Source: a bacterium (GTDB lineage Bacteria > KSB1 > UBA2214). From it: a stretch of 64,000 bases of DNA. The stretch covers positions 1 to 64,000 of the forward strand of contig JAKQKF010000046.1 in the NCBI GenBank assembly GCA_029560815.1, given 5' to 3'. Under the pieces are notes generated by a model that had not been told where the DNA came from, did not search any database, and worked only from the letters and a program-made list of their open reading frames with translations. A program made the position numbers and the translations under genes. This document shows positions 52,753 through 60,691 of the stretch, in pieces. Every line of letters starts with the position of its first letter. Position 1 is the first letter of the stretch.

Positions 52753-53759
52753 TGTCCATCACCTATCAGGCGGCTGGGGTCAACCTCGAGGCGGCGGAAG
52801 AGGCGACCCATCAGATTGCGGCTCTGGCCAAATCGACCTTTAACAGCCAGGTGCTCAGGGAGATCGGGCTTTTCGCCGGCTTTTTTGCCCTCGATCTGAA
52901 AAAATACAGCGATCCGGTCATCGTTTCCAGCATCGATGGGGTCGGCACCAAACTCAAGATTGCCTTCGCCACCGGACGCCATGAGTCGGTCGGCCAGGAC
53001 CTGGTCAACCACTGCGTCAACGACATCATGACCTGCGGGGCTGATCCCCTGTTCTTCCTCGATTACCTCGGCGTCGGCGTGCTTGATCCCGCCGCAGCAA
53101 CCGCCCTGGTGGGGGGGATGGCCAATGCCTGCCGGGAGAACGGCTGCGCCCTGATTGGAGGCGAAACCGCCGAAATGCCGGGATTTTACGCCGCCGGGGA
53201 GTATGACCTGGCCGGGACCATCATCGGAGCGGTCAACCGCGACAGCATCATCGACGGCGGCAAGATTGCAGCAGGAGACCTGCTCGTCGGCCTGCCCTCG
53301 ACCGGCCTGCATACCAACGGCTACTCGCTGGCCCGCAAGGTGCTTTTCGAAATGGCAAAGATCGATCTCGCCGCGTACGTTGAACCGCTCGGCATGACCT
53401 GGTCGGAGGCCTTGCTTCAGATCCATCGCAGCTATCAAAAACCTATCAGCCTGGTGCGCAGCCACCCCGCCCTGACCGGAATCAGCCACATTACCGGCGG
53501 GGGCATCGAGGGCAACACCCGCCGGCTGCTGCGCGATGGGCTCAACCTTGCGGTGGAGTGGGGAAGCTGGAGCGTGCCGCCCCTCTTCAGGCTCATCCAG
53601 GAGTACGGCGGGATCGCCGACGAAGAGATGCGCCGGGTCTTCAATCTCGGCATCGGCATGGTGCTGGTCGCCCGCGCCGATGGAGCGGAGGAACTCCTCA
53701 GGCTGCTGGAAATCGAGGGCGGGGAGAGAGCGCAGGTCATCGGCAAGATCGTCCAGTAG
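52752..53759 (+). CDS. purM: Phosphoribosylformylglycinamidine cyclo-ligase (AIR synthetase)
   Basis: 335 residues, GTG start sharing a base with the upstream stop. PurM motifs: SSIDGVGTKLKIA, NDIMTCGADPLFFLDY, GGETAEMPGFYAAGEYDLAGT, GLPSTGLHTNGYSL, and HITGGGIEGN. It makes aminoimidazole ribotide in purine synthesis. The rest of the pur pathway is not in this window; apt, a salvage gene, lies 3.4 kb downstream. Confidence 0.96.
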   Translation: MSITYQAAGVNLEAAEEATHQIAALAKSTFNSQVLREIGLFAGFFALDLKKYSDPVIVSSIDGVGTKLKIAFATGRHESVGQDLVNHCVNDIMTCGADPLFFLDYLGVGVLDPAAATALVGGMANACRENGCALIGGETAEMPGFYAAGEYDLAGTIIGAVNRDSIIDGGKIAAGDLLVGLPSTGLHTNGYSLARKVLFEMAKIDLAAYVEPLGMTWSEALLQIHRSYQKPISLVRSHPALTGISHITGGGIEGNTRRLLRDGLNLAVEWGSWSVPPLFRLIQEYGGIADEEMRRVFNLGIGMVLVARADGAEELLRLLEIEGGERAQVIGKIVQ

Positions 53760-53776
53760 CGGAGAGGAAGGAAATC

Positions 53777-54787
53777 ATGAGAAGAATCTGCGTTCTCGGC
53801 GCAGGGGGATGGGGCATAACCCTGGCCAACTACAGCCGCCACCTGGGTCATGCGGTGACACTATGGGAATTCGATCCGGCCGAGGCGGTACGGCTGGATC
53901 GCGAACGCGTGCGGCCTGCCGTGCTCCCCGGCAGTGAAATTGACCGCTCCATCCTGATCACCGCCGAACTGGAACGCGCGCTGCACGGGGCCGAGGTCAT
54001 CCTGCAGGTCGTACCTTCCCATTTCGCGCGCGGTGTGCTCCGCCAGATTGCTCCTTTGGGACTCTCGCGCGAGGTGCTGCTGGTCAACTGCGCCAAGGGC
54101 ATTGAAAATGACACCCAGCTGCGCATCTCCGAGATCGTGCGCCAGGAGCTGCCGGACTTTCCGGACGAGAACTATGCAGTGCTCTCGGGGCCAAGCCATG
54201 CCGAAGAGGTCAGCCGGGGAATCCCCTCCGCAGTCGTCATCGCCTCCAGCTCCGAAGAGGTCGCGATCGCCCTGCAGGAGGAGCTGAACAGCCGCACCCT
54301 GCGCTGCTATCGCAGCCACGACGTCGTCGGAGTGGAGCTGGGCGGAGCCCTGAAAAATGTCATCGCCATCGCCGCCGGCATCTGTGATGGCGCCGGCTTT
54401 GGCGACAACACCAAGGCCGCCCTTCAGCCGCGCGGACTGGCCGAAATTGCCAGACTGGGGAGGAAGCTGGGGGCCAATCTGCTCACCTTCGCCGGGCTTT
54501 CGGGAATGGGCGATCTGATCGTCACCTGCATGAGCCGCCACAGCCGCAACCGCTATGTCGGCGAGCAAATCGGCCGGGGCCAAACCCTCGAGGAGATCCT
54601 CTCCTCCATGGTTATGGTGGCGGAGGGAGTCCGGACCAGTAAATCAGCCGTCGCCCTTGCCCGCCAGTGCGAGGTCGAGATGCCAATCTGCGAACAGGTC
54701 TATCAGGCACTCTTCGAACACAAGGATCCCCGCGCTGCCCTGGAGGAGTTGATGAACCGCGAGGCGAAACCTGAACTCTGGCACTGA
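53777..54787 (+). CDS. gpsA: NAD(P)-dependent glycerol-3-phosphate dehydrogenase
   Basis: 336 residues; AAGGAA before the ATG. Rossmann motif VLGAGGWGITLANY, SGPSHAEEV, the lysine of GVELGGALKNVIAIAAGI and GLSGMGDLIVTC. It forms sn-glycerol 3-phosphate for phospholipid synthesis. It starts 18 bases after purM and is probably cotranscribed. Confidence 0.96.
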   Translation: MRRICVLGAGGWGITLANYSRHLGHAVTLWEFDPAEAVRLDRERVRPAVLPGSEIDRSILITAELERALHGAEVILQVVPSHFARGVLRQIAPLGLSREVLLVNCAKGIENDTQLRISEIVRQELPDFPDENYAVLSGPSHAEEVSRGIPSAVVIASSSEEVAIALQEELNSRTLRCYRSHDVVGVELGGALKNVIAIAAGICDGAGFGDNTKAALQPRGLAEIARLGRKLGANLLTFAGLSGMGDLIVTCMSRHSRNRYVGEQIGRGQTLEEILSSMVMVAEGVRTSKSAVALARQCEVEMPICEQVYQALFEHKDPRAALEELMNREAKPELWH

Positions 54788-54798
54788 GAGCGTTAAAA

Positions 54799-54842
54799 TC
54801 GCTGGCGATTGGGCTTGCATGCACCAGCCCGCTGCCAGGCGA
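54799..54842 (+). promoter_or_regulatory. Intergenic stem-loop after gpsA
   Basis: TCGCTGGC pairs with GCCAGGCGA (one bulge) and GGGCT with AGCCC inside, around TGCATGCA. No T-run. It may stabilise the gpsA mRNA end or be a weak terminator. Confidence 0.4.
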
Positions 54843-54903
54843 TCCCTGCTTTCCCCGCCGGAGTTGGAGCAGAAGACGAGTGGTCGAGAGGAGGGAGGAG
54901 AAG

Positions 54904-55740
54904 ATGTTTAAAAATATCCTGCTGGCTGTCGACGGCTCCGCCTATACCGATTCAGTGCTTTCGCACGGCATCGAACTCGCCGGACGCTTCGGCAGCCGTC
55001 TGAACCTGCTCACAGTCGCCGATGTGCGCATTTTCGAATGGGCCTCGGCAGTCGGCAGTGACGGCTTTATCTCCATCGTTCCCTCCAGTTCCTACCAGGA
55101 GGCCTCCCGCAGCCTGCTCGAGGAAAAGTGCGACAAGATTCTTGCCAAATGCACGCACCTTCTGCGCGAGAGTGGGATCCCCTTCTCGGCGCAAAAAAGT
55201 ATCGGCGCCCCGGTGGATCTCATTCTCGAGCATGCCCTGGTGGCGGACCTGCTGGTGTTGGGAAAACGGGGCGAATTTGCCCGCTGGGATGCCAGGGCCC
55301 TCGGCGCCACTGTGGAAGCGGTGAGCCGACTGGTGCGCAAGCCCCTGCTGGCCGTGGGTCAGGAGTTTTCACCCATCCGGGACATCCTCGTGGGTTATGA
55401 CGGCTCTGACCATGCCAACCGCGCCCTGCAATATGCGGCACATCTTGCCGAGGCCGCCGGCGGCAGGGTGGGGGTGCTCTGCGTCAGCGATGACAGCGAA
55501 CTCGCCGGCTATTATCTCGGGCTGGCCTCCACTTATCTGGCCGGCTACAAGGTTGGGGTGAACACCCTCGCCCTCACCGGTCGGCCGGACGAGATTCTGG
55601 TCAGACATGCCGCAGCAGAGGGTTACGGCATGATCGCCATCGGAGCCTATGGCCACTCAAGGATTCGTGAAACCCTGCTTGGCAGCACGACAGACCATAT
55701 CCTCCGGCAGGCGGAAACCCCGCTTCTGTTGGCCAAATAA
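54904..55740 (+). CDS. Tandem universal stress protein
   Basis: 278 residues; GGGAGG upstream. Two UspA domains: residues 1-150 ([22 protein letters not shown]) and 155-278 ([18 protein letters not shown]) with an ATP-type motif [21 protein letters not shown] in the second. The first domain's equivalent motif is only partly kept ([17 protein letters not shown]). A cytoplasmic stress or signalling protein, gene standing between gpsA and asnS. Confidence 0.92.
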   Translation: MFKNILLAVDGSAYTDSVLSHGIELAGRFGSRLNLLTVADVRIFEWASAVGSDGFISIVPSSSYQEASRSLLEEKCDKILAKCTHLLRESGIPFSAQKSIGAPVDLILEHALVADLLVLGKRGEFARWDARALGATVEAVSRLVRKPLLAVGQEFSPIRDILVGYDGSDHANRALQYAAHLAEAAGGRVGVLCVSDDSELAGYYLGLASTYLAGYKVGVNTLALTGRPDEILVRHAAAEGYGMIAIGAYGHSRIRETLLGSTTDHILRQAETPLLLAK

Positions 55741-55790
55741 TCCATCCGGATCGATCATCATCACTCTTGCACGGAAAGGAAATCAAGAGC

Positions 55791-57083
55791 ATGCCAAAAG
55801 TCTATATCGATGAAATCGCCAAATTCCAGGGGCAGGAGGTAACCCTGCAGGGGTGGGTCTATAACAAGACCGCGAAGGGGAAACTGATATTTCTGATGCT
55901 CCGCGATGGCACCGGATTGATCCAGGCGGTGATGTTCAGGGACACCGTTGGCGATGCCCTCTTCGAGAGCACACTGGCACTTACACAGGAAAGTTCGGTT
56001 CGGATCACTGGTACCGTCAGCGAGGACAAGCGCGCCAAGGGCGGCTTTGAGCTGCAGGTCTCCACTCTCGAAGTGGTCCATCTCGCCGCCGAATATCCGA
56101 TCAGCCCCAAGGAACACGGGATCGATTTTCTCATGGAGCACCGCCACCTCTGGCTGCGCTCGTCATTGCAGCACGCCGTTCTTAAAGTAAGACACGAGAT
56201 TATCAGTGCATGTCGCGATTATTTAGATAATATGAATTTTACACTCATAGATGCCCCCATCTTCACACCCGCTGCTGCCGAAGGGACCAGCACCCTTTTC
56301 GAGACCAACTATTTTGAGGACAAGGCCTATCTCACCCAGAGCGGCCAGCTTTACATGGAGGCCGCCGCCATGGCCTTCGGCAAGGTCTACTGCTTCGGTC
56401 CCACCTTCCGAGCAGAAAAATCCAAGACCCGGCGCCATCTTACCGAGTTTTGGATGATCGAGCCCGAAGTGGCCTTTTGCGATCTTGAAGGGGATATGGA
56501 ATTGGCCGAAGGGCTCATCTGCGCCATCGTCGAGCGCGTGCTCGACAAACGACGGGAGGAGCTCAAGCGGCTCGAACGTGACCTCAGCAAGCTCGAGTGC
56601 ATCCGCAAACCCTTTCCGCGCCTGGACTACGAGGATGCAGCTCAGATCCTCAAGGAGGAGAACAGCCAGTTCGTCTACGGTGACGATCTCGGCGCCCCGG
56701 ATGAGACCATAATCTCCGCCAAATACGACCGACCGGTTATGGTGACTCACTATCCTGCCGGCGTCAAGGCCTTTTACATGAAGCGCGATCCTGAGCGGCC
56801 CGATCGCGCCCTCTGCGTCGATCTCCTTGCCCCCGAGGGCTACGGTGAAATCATCGGCGGAGGACAGCGCGAGGACGATCTTGACACCCTGCTCAGCCGC
56901 ATTCATGAGCACCAGCTCCCGGTCGAAAATTATGACTGGTATCTCGATCTGCGCAAGTTCGGTTCGGTGCCCCATGCCGGATTCGGATTGGGGCTCGAAC
57001 GCACCGTCACCTGGATCTGCGGACTGCAGCATATCCGCGAAACCATCCCGTTTCCGAGAACCATCTCGCGCATCTACCCCTGA
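55791..57083 (+). CDS. asnS: Asparaginyl-tRNA synthetase
   Basis: 430 residues from the ATG of [12 protein letters not shown]; an upstream in-frame TTG is less likely. OB-fold anticodon domain ([23 protein letters not shown]), class II motif 2 [21 protein letters not shown], motif 3 [20 protein letters not shown]. It charges tRNA-Asn. The motif 2 wording and IREPFPR-like end favour AsnRS over AspRS. Confidence 0.95.
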   Translation: MPKVYIDEIAKFQGQEVTLQGWVYNKTAKGKLIFLMLRDGTGLIQAVMFRDTVGDALFESTLALTQESSVRITGTVSEDKRAKGGFELQVSTLEVVHLAAEYPISPKEHGIDFLMEHRHLWLRSSLQHAVLKVRHEIISACRDYLDNMNFTLIDAPIFTPAAAEGTSTLFETNYFEDKAYLTQSGQLYMEAAAMAFGKVYCFGPTFRAEKSKTRRHLTEFWMIEPEVAFCDLEGDMELAEGLICAIVERVLDKRREELKRLERDLSKLECIRKPFPRLDYEDAAQILKEENSQFVYGDDLGAPDETIISAKYDRPVMVTHYPAGVKAFYMKRDPERPDRALCVDLLAPEGYGEIIGGGQREDDLDTLLSRIHEHQLPVENYDWYLDLRKFGSVPHAGFGLGLERTVTWICGLQHIRETIPFPRTISRIYP

Positions 57084-57175
57084 ACCAGATCCTCCCGCAA
57101 GGGAACAGATTCTGCACCGGAGTGGGAGGGATGGTGCGTCGGCAGTAACGCCGCTCAATCGTGAAAGGAAATGAC

Positions 57176-57697
57176 ATGGATCTCGCCGCCCGAATTCGCA
57201 GCATACCGGATTTTCCCAAACCGGGGATTGTCTTCAAGGATATAACCACCTTGCTCGGTGATGGCCCCGCCCTGCGCGAGACCATGGCCGAGCTGCGCAA
57301 ACGCTTTGACGGGGAGACCGTCGACGCCGTGATCGGTATCGAGTCGCGCGGGTTCATTTTCGCCGCCATCCTCGCTCACGAGCTCGGAGTCGGTATGGTA
57401 CCGGTGCGCAAGCCCGGCAAGCTGCCTTTCACGACCATCGCGGAGAGCTATGCCCTCGAATACGGCAGCGACAGCCTCGAGATGCACGTCGATGCCCTCA
57501 AACCCGGTCAGCGAGTCGTGATCGTCGACGATCTGCTCGCCACCGGCGGAACGGTGGAGGCCGCCCTCCGGCTTGCCCGCAAGCTCGGAGCCGAAGTGAT
57601 TGGCTGCGCCTTTGTCATCGAGCTGGACTTTCTTGGCGCGCGCCAACGCCTCGCCCCGATGCGTCTGGAATCCCTCATTCACGTCGAATCTGAATAA
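57176..57697 (+). CDS. apt: Adenine phosphoribosyltransferase
   Basis: 173 residues; AAAGGAA 5 bases before the ATG (a GTG 15 bases earlier is in frame). PRPP motif VIVDDLLATGGTVEA, and the APT pattern PDFPKPGIVFKDITTLL and GIESRGFIFAA. Salvages adenine to AMP. Confidence 0.96.
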   Translation: MDLAARIRSIPDFPKPGIVFKDITTLLGDGPALRETMAELRKRFDGETVDAVIGIESRGFIFAAILAHELGVGMVPVRKPGKLPFTTIAESYALEYGSDSLEMHVDALKPGQRVVIVDDLLATGGTVEAALRLARKLGAEVIGCAFVIELDFLGARQRLAPMRLESLIHVESE

Positions 57698-57707
57698 CGG
57701 AGGCTGT

Positions 57708-58775
57708 GTGTTCACCATCCTGGTCATCAATCCCGGTTCGACCTCGACCAAGATCGCCCTCTTCCGGGACGAAACCCCGCTCTTTACGGCGAGCCTGCCC
57801 CACTCCAGCGAGGAGCTGGCATCTTTTCCCACCATCTACAGTCAGTTCGCGTTTCGGCGTCTGGCTATTCTGAAAATACTTGAAGAAAAAAACGTAAAAA
57901 TTGAAGAAATCGACGCCTTTGTCGGTCGTGGCGGCCTGCTCCATCCAGTCACCAGTGGGACCTTCCGGGTGGGGCCGGCAATGCTGGCCCAGCTTGAAAA
58001 AGCCAACTTTGGCGAACACGCCTCCAATCTCGGCGCCATCCTCGCCCATGAGTTGGCCGCCATGTACGATCGGCCGGCCTTTATCGTCGATCCTGTGGTC
58101 GTCGATGAACTGGAACCCGAGGCGCGTCTCACCGGTCATCCCATGCTGCCCAAGCAGTGCATCTTTCACGCCCTCAATCACAAGGCCGTGGGCCGTAAGG
58201 CGGCCGGGCAGTTGGGCAAACCCTATGAAGCGCTCAATCTGATTATTGCTCATCTCGGCGGCGGTATCTCCGTGGCCGCCCATCAGCGCGGCCGGGTCGT
58301 TGATGTCAACAATGCCCTTAACGGCGACGGGCCTTTCTCTCCGGAGCGCAGTGGCACCCTGCCGGCCGGCGCTCTGGTCAGGCTCTCCTTCTCAGGCGAA
58401 TACAGCGAGCGCGAGATCAGCCGTATGATCACAGGAAAGGGTGGGGTGGTCGCTTATCTGGGCGTCAACGACATGCGCCTGGTCACAGAGATGATTAGGG
58501 CGGGGGATGCCAAAGCCCTGCTCGTCTATCGCGCCATGGCTGGACAAGTCGCCAAGGAGATCGGCAGCATGGCCGCCGTGCTGAGTGGAGAGGTGGATGC
58601 CGTTGTCCTCACCGGCGGCATTGCCTATGATGAAGAGTTCACCAGACTCATCAGCATGCGTGTTGGTTTTATCGCTCCCGTGCTCCTTTTCCCCGGGGAG
58701 GAGGAGATGGAGGCCCTGGCTCTGGGTGGGATGCGGGTGCTGCGCGGTGAGGAGCAGGCCAGGGAGTACGACTAG
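57708..58775 (+). CDS. buk: Butyrate kinase (copy 2)
   Basis: 355 residues, GTG start with CGGAGG 4 bases upstream. Motifs VINPGSTSTKIALF, FVGRGGLLHPV, AHLGGGISVAAHQRG, DGPFSPERSGTLP, VLTGGIAYD. It resembles copy 1 throughout but the two differ widely, so they are old paralogues. A terminator follows, separating it from ptb2. Confidence 0.93.
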   Translation: MFTILVINPGSTSTKIALFRDETPLFTASLPHSSEELASFPTIYSQFAFRRLAILKILEEKNVKIEEIDAFVGRGGLLHPVTSGTFRVGPAMLAQLEKANFGEHASNLGAILAHELAAMYDRPAFIVDPVVVDELEPEARLTGHPMLPKQCIFHALNHKAVGRKAAGQLGKPYEALNLIIAHLGGGISVAAHQRGRVVDVNNALNGDGPFSPERSGTLPAGALVRLSFSGEYSEREISRMITGKGGVVAYLGVNDMRLVTEMIRAGDAKALLVYRAMAGQVAKEIGSMAAVLSGEVDAVVLTGGIAYDEEFTRLISMRVGFIAPVLLFPGEEEMEALALGGMRVLRGEEQAREYD

Positions 58776-58813
58776 ACTGGCTGCGGTGTCCATTCGCTCC
58801 CTGCAACGATCTG

Positions 58814-58847
58814 AACGGCTGGAACTGAAAATGTCCGGCCGTTTTTT
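58814..58847 (+). terminator. Rho-independent terminator after buk2
   Basis: AACGGCTGG / CCGGCCGTT (9-bp stem with one G-T pair), then TTTTTT. It isolates buk2 from the toxin-antitoxin/ptb2 unit. Confidence 0.85.
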
Positions 58848-58869
58848 ATGCGTTAACTTCAATTTTTAC

Positions 58870-58898
58870 TTGACAAATGCTGCAAAATGTCGTATATT
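58870..58898 (+). promoter_or_regulatory. Sigma-70-type promoter of the vapBC-ptb2 unit
   Basis: TTGACA (58870-58875), 17 bases, TATATT (58893-58898): the best consensus match in the window, 42 bases before the antitoxin ATG. Confidence 0.85.
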
Positions 58899-58905
58899 CC
58901 ATTAT

Positions 58906-58922
58906 GGTTCCAAATCAGAACC
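58906..58922. promoter_or_regulatory. Operator candidate for the antitoxin
   Basis: GGTTC-CAAATCA-GAACC is a perfect 5-bp inverted repeat just downstream of the -10 box, overlapping the expected start of transcription, where ribbon-helix-helix antitoxins usually bind. Confidence 0.55.
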
Positions 58923-58939
58923 GTTCAGGAGTGGTTTTA

Positions 58940-59182
58940 ATGCAGACCATCACCGTTAAAAAAATACCTCCCGACCTCTACAAAAAGCTCAAGCAGCTCG
59001 CCAAGGAAAATCGCCGCAGCATCAACAGCGAGATCATCGTGTGTATAGAGCGCGCGATTTGCAGCCAGCGGATTGATTCGGACACCTTTCTGAAGCGGAT
59101 CGAACAATTGCAAAAGGGATTGGACCTGCCTGCCATCGCCCAATCCGGTCTTGAAAAGGCGAGGGATGAGGGACGCTCATGA
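58940..59182 (+). CDS. VapB/FitA-like antitoxin
   Basis: 80 residues; AGGAG 8 bases before the ATG. N-terminal ribbon-helix-helix pattern (ITVKKIPPDLYKKLKQLAKENRRSINSEIIVCIERAI), followed by a helical toxin-binding tail. Its stop overlaps the PIN toxin start (ATGA). It should repress its own promoter with the toxin. Confidence 0.9.
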   Translation: MQTITVKKIPPDLYKKLKQLAKENRRSINSEIIVCIERAICSQRIDSDTFLKRIEQLQKGLDLPAIAQSGLEKARDEGRS

Positions 59183-59619
59183 TTGTGGTCGATTCACAGC
59201 TGATCGCCGCACTCCTGCTCAACAATGAAAAAACCGATCTGGCCCGGGAGGTCCTGCGCAGGGATGATGAATGGATCGCGCCGCTGTTGTGGCGCAGTGA
59301 GTTCCGTCAGCTGCTCGCCTTCTACCTGCGTAAAAAAGTCCTGACCCTCCGCCAGGCCAGCCTGATCATGCAGGAGGCTGAAAGCCTCATGCAGGGCGGC
59401 CAGTTCGAAATTCCCTCCCTGGACATTCTCACCGTGACTGAAAAATATGACTGCTCCGCCTATGCCGCGGAATATATCGCCCTCGCCCAGGAACAGGGGG
59501 TGCCGCTTGTCACTATGGATAAGATGTATCTACGCAAGTTTCCAGCGGTTACAATGAATGCTGAAAGTTTTATTTCCATGAAAATCACTCAGGAACAGGT
59601 CCATCCGGAGATGCTATGA
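59179..59619 (+). CDS. vapC: VapC-type PIN-domain toxin
   Basis: 146 residues with the PIN acidic residues: Asp5 (VVDSQLI), Glu in LLWRSEFRQL, Asp in KYDCSAYAAEYIALA and Asp in VTMDKM. Such toxins cleave RNA, often tRNA or rRNA. The start overlaps the antitoxin stop and its stop overlaps the ptb2 start, both as ATGA. Confidence 0.92.
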   Translation: MIVVDSQLIAALLLNNEKTDLAREVLRRDDEWIAPLLWRSEFRQLLAFYLRKKVLTLRQASLIMQEAESLMQGGQFEIPSLDILTVTEKYDCSAYAAEYIALAQEQGVPLVTMDKMYLRKFPAVTMNAESFISMKITQEQVHPEML

Positions 59620-60521
59620 TCGCTTCGTTCGAGGATTTGCTTCGTCTCGTCACCGGACAGGTCAAGCGGACCATTGCCGTCGCGATGGCCGAGGATGAGG
59701 ATATCCTCGAAGCCCTTTGCCTTGCCCACAGCCGGGGCATCGCGGATGCCGTCCTGGTCGGCAATAAAACCGCCATCCTCGAAATGGCCCGGAAGGGCAG
59801 CCTTGATCTCTCTCCCTTTGATATCATCCAGGCTGACAGCGAACAGCAATCGGTTTCTGTAGCCATACAGTTGGTGCGCCAGCAAATGGCCAACGCGCTG
59901 ATGAAAGGCAAGTGCACCACCGCCACCCTGCTCAAGGGTGTGCTCGACAAGGAGGCAGGCTTGCGCGCTGGCAAACTCCTCAGCCATCTCGCTGCTTTCA
60001 CTGTCCCCGCCTACCACAAGCTCCTCCTGATGTCAGATGCGGCCATGAATATCGCTCCTGACCTTGCCGGCAAGATCGCCATCACAGAGAACGCCGTCCA
60101 CACCGCCCATCAGCTTGGCATCGCGCAGCCCCGGGTGGCGATGATCGCGGCGGTGGAAAAGGTCAATCACGACTCCATGCCCTGCACGGTGGATGCTGCC
60201 GCTCTCGCTCAGATGGGTGCTCGCGGCCAAATCAAGGGCGCAATTATTGACGGCCCCCTCGCCGTTGATAATGCCGTCTGCCGGAGGGCCTGCGAAGTCA
60301 AGGGGATCTCGAGCGAGGTAGGAGGTGAGGCCGATATCCTGATCATGCCGGATATTGAGGCTGCCAATGTATTTTACAAAACCATGACCTATCTCGGAGG
60401 TTCCAGGACGGCCGGGATCATCGTCGGCGCGCAGTGCCCGGTCATCCTGACCAGCCGGGCGGACAGCGAGGAGACCAAATTCTATTCCATCGCTCTGGCC
60501 ATGGCCACGGGTGCAAGATGA
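59616..60521 (+). CDS. ptb: Phosphate butyryltransferase (copy 2)
   Basis: 301 residues; CGGAG 5 bases before an ATG overlapping the toxin stop. Motifs ADAVLVGNKT, NALMKGKCTTATLLKGVLD, GAIIDGPLAVDNAV and GEADILIMPDIEAANVF. Forms butyryl- or acyl-phosphate, partner of buk2, from which it is separated by the toxin-antitoxin pair and a terminator. Its expression should follow the antitoxin promoter. Confidence 0.94.
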   Translation: MIASFEDLLRLVTGQVKRTIAVAMAEDEDILEALCLAHSRGIADAVLVGNKTAILEMARKGSLDLSPFDIIQADSEQQSVSVAIQLVRQQMANALMKGKCTTATLLKGVLDKEAGLRAGKLLSHLAAFTVPAYHKLLLMSDAAMNIAPDLAGKIAITENAVHTAHQLGIAQPRVAMIAAVEKVNHDSMPCTVDAAALAQMGARGQIKGAIIDGPLAVDNAVCRRACEVKGISSEVGGEADILIMPDIEAANVFYKTMTYLGGSRTAGIIVGAQCPVILTSRADSEETKFYSIALAMATGAR

Positions 60522-60625
60522 TCATCCGCCGGCGCTGGATGGTTCTCCCGCCGCCGGTCTGACCACCAGCCGCAGCAGAGGCATATGGGCTTGCGAGCCC
60601 GCTGTTCCAGACGCTCTCTTTTTTT

Positions 60626-60655
60626 TTGACTGCTCAAGTAAATAATTAATTATCA
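60626..60655 (+). promoter_or_regulatory. Promoter candidate for the NHL-propeller gene
   Basis: TTGACT (60626-60631) with TTATCA (60650-60655) 18 bases on, in an AT-rich stretch after a T9 run. A small GGGCT-TGCG-AGCCC hairpin lies about 20 bases upstream of the T-run. Confidence 0.35.
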
Positions 60656-60691
60656 ACCGCATCATTTCGGATTAAAAGGACGGAATGAATC

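Noticed and set aside
60586..60629. Terminator between ptb2 and the propeller gene
   Set aside because: The GGGCT-TGCG-AGCCC stem ends well before the T9 run, so the normal stem-U-tract layout is not met.
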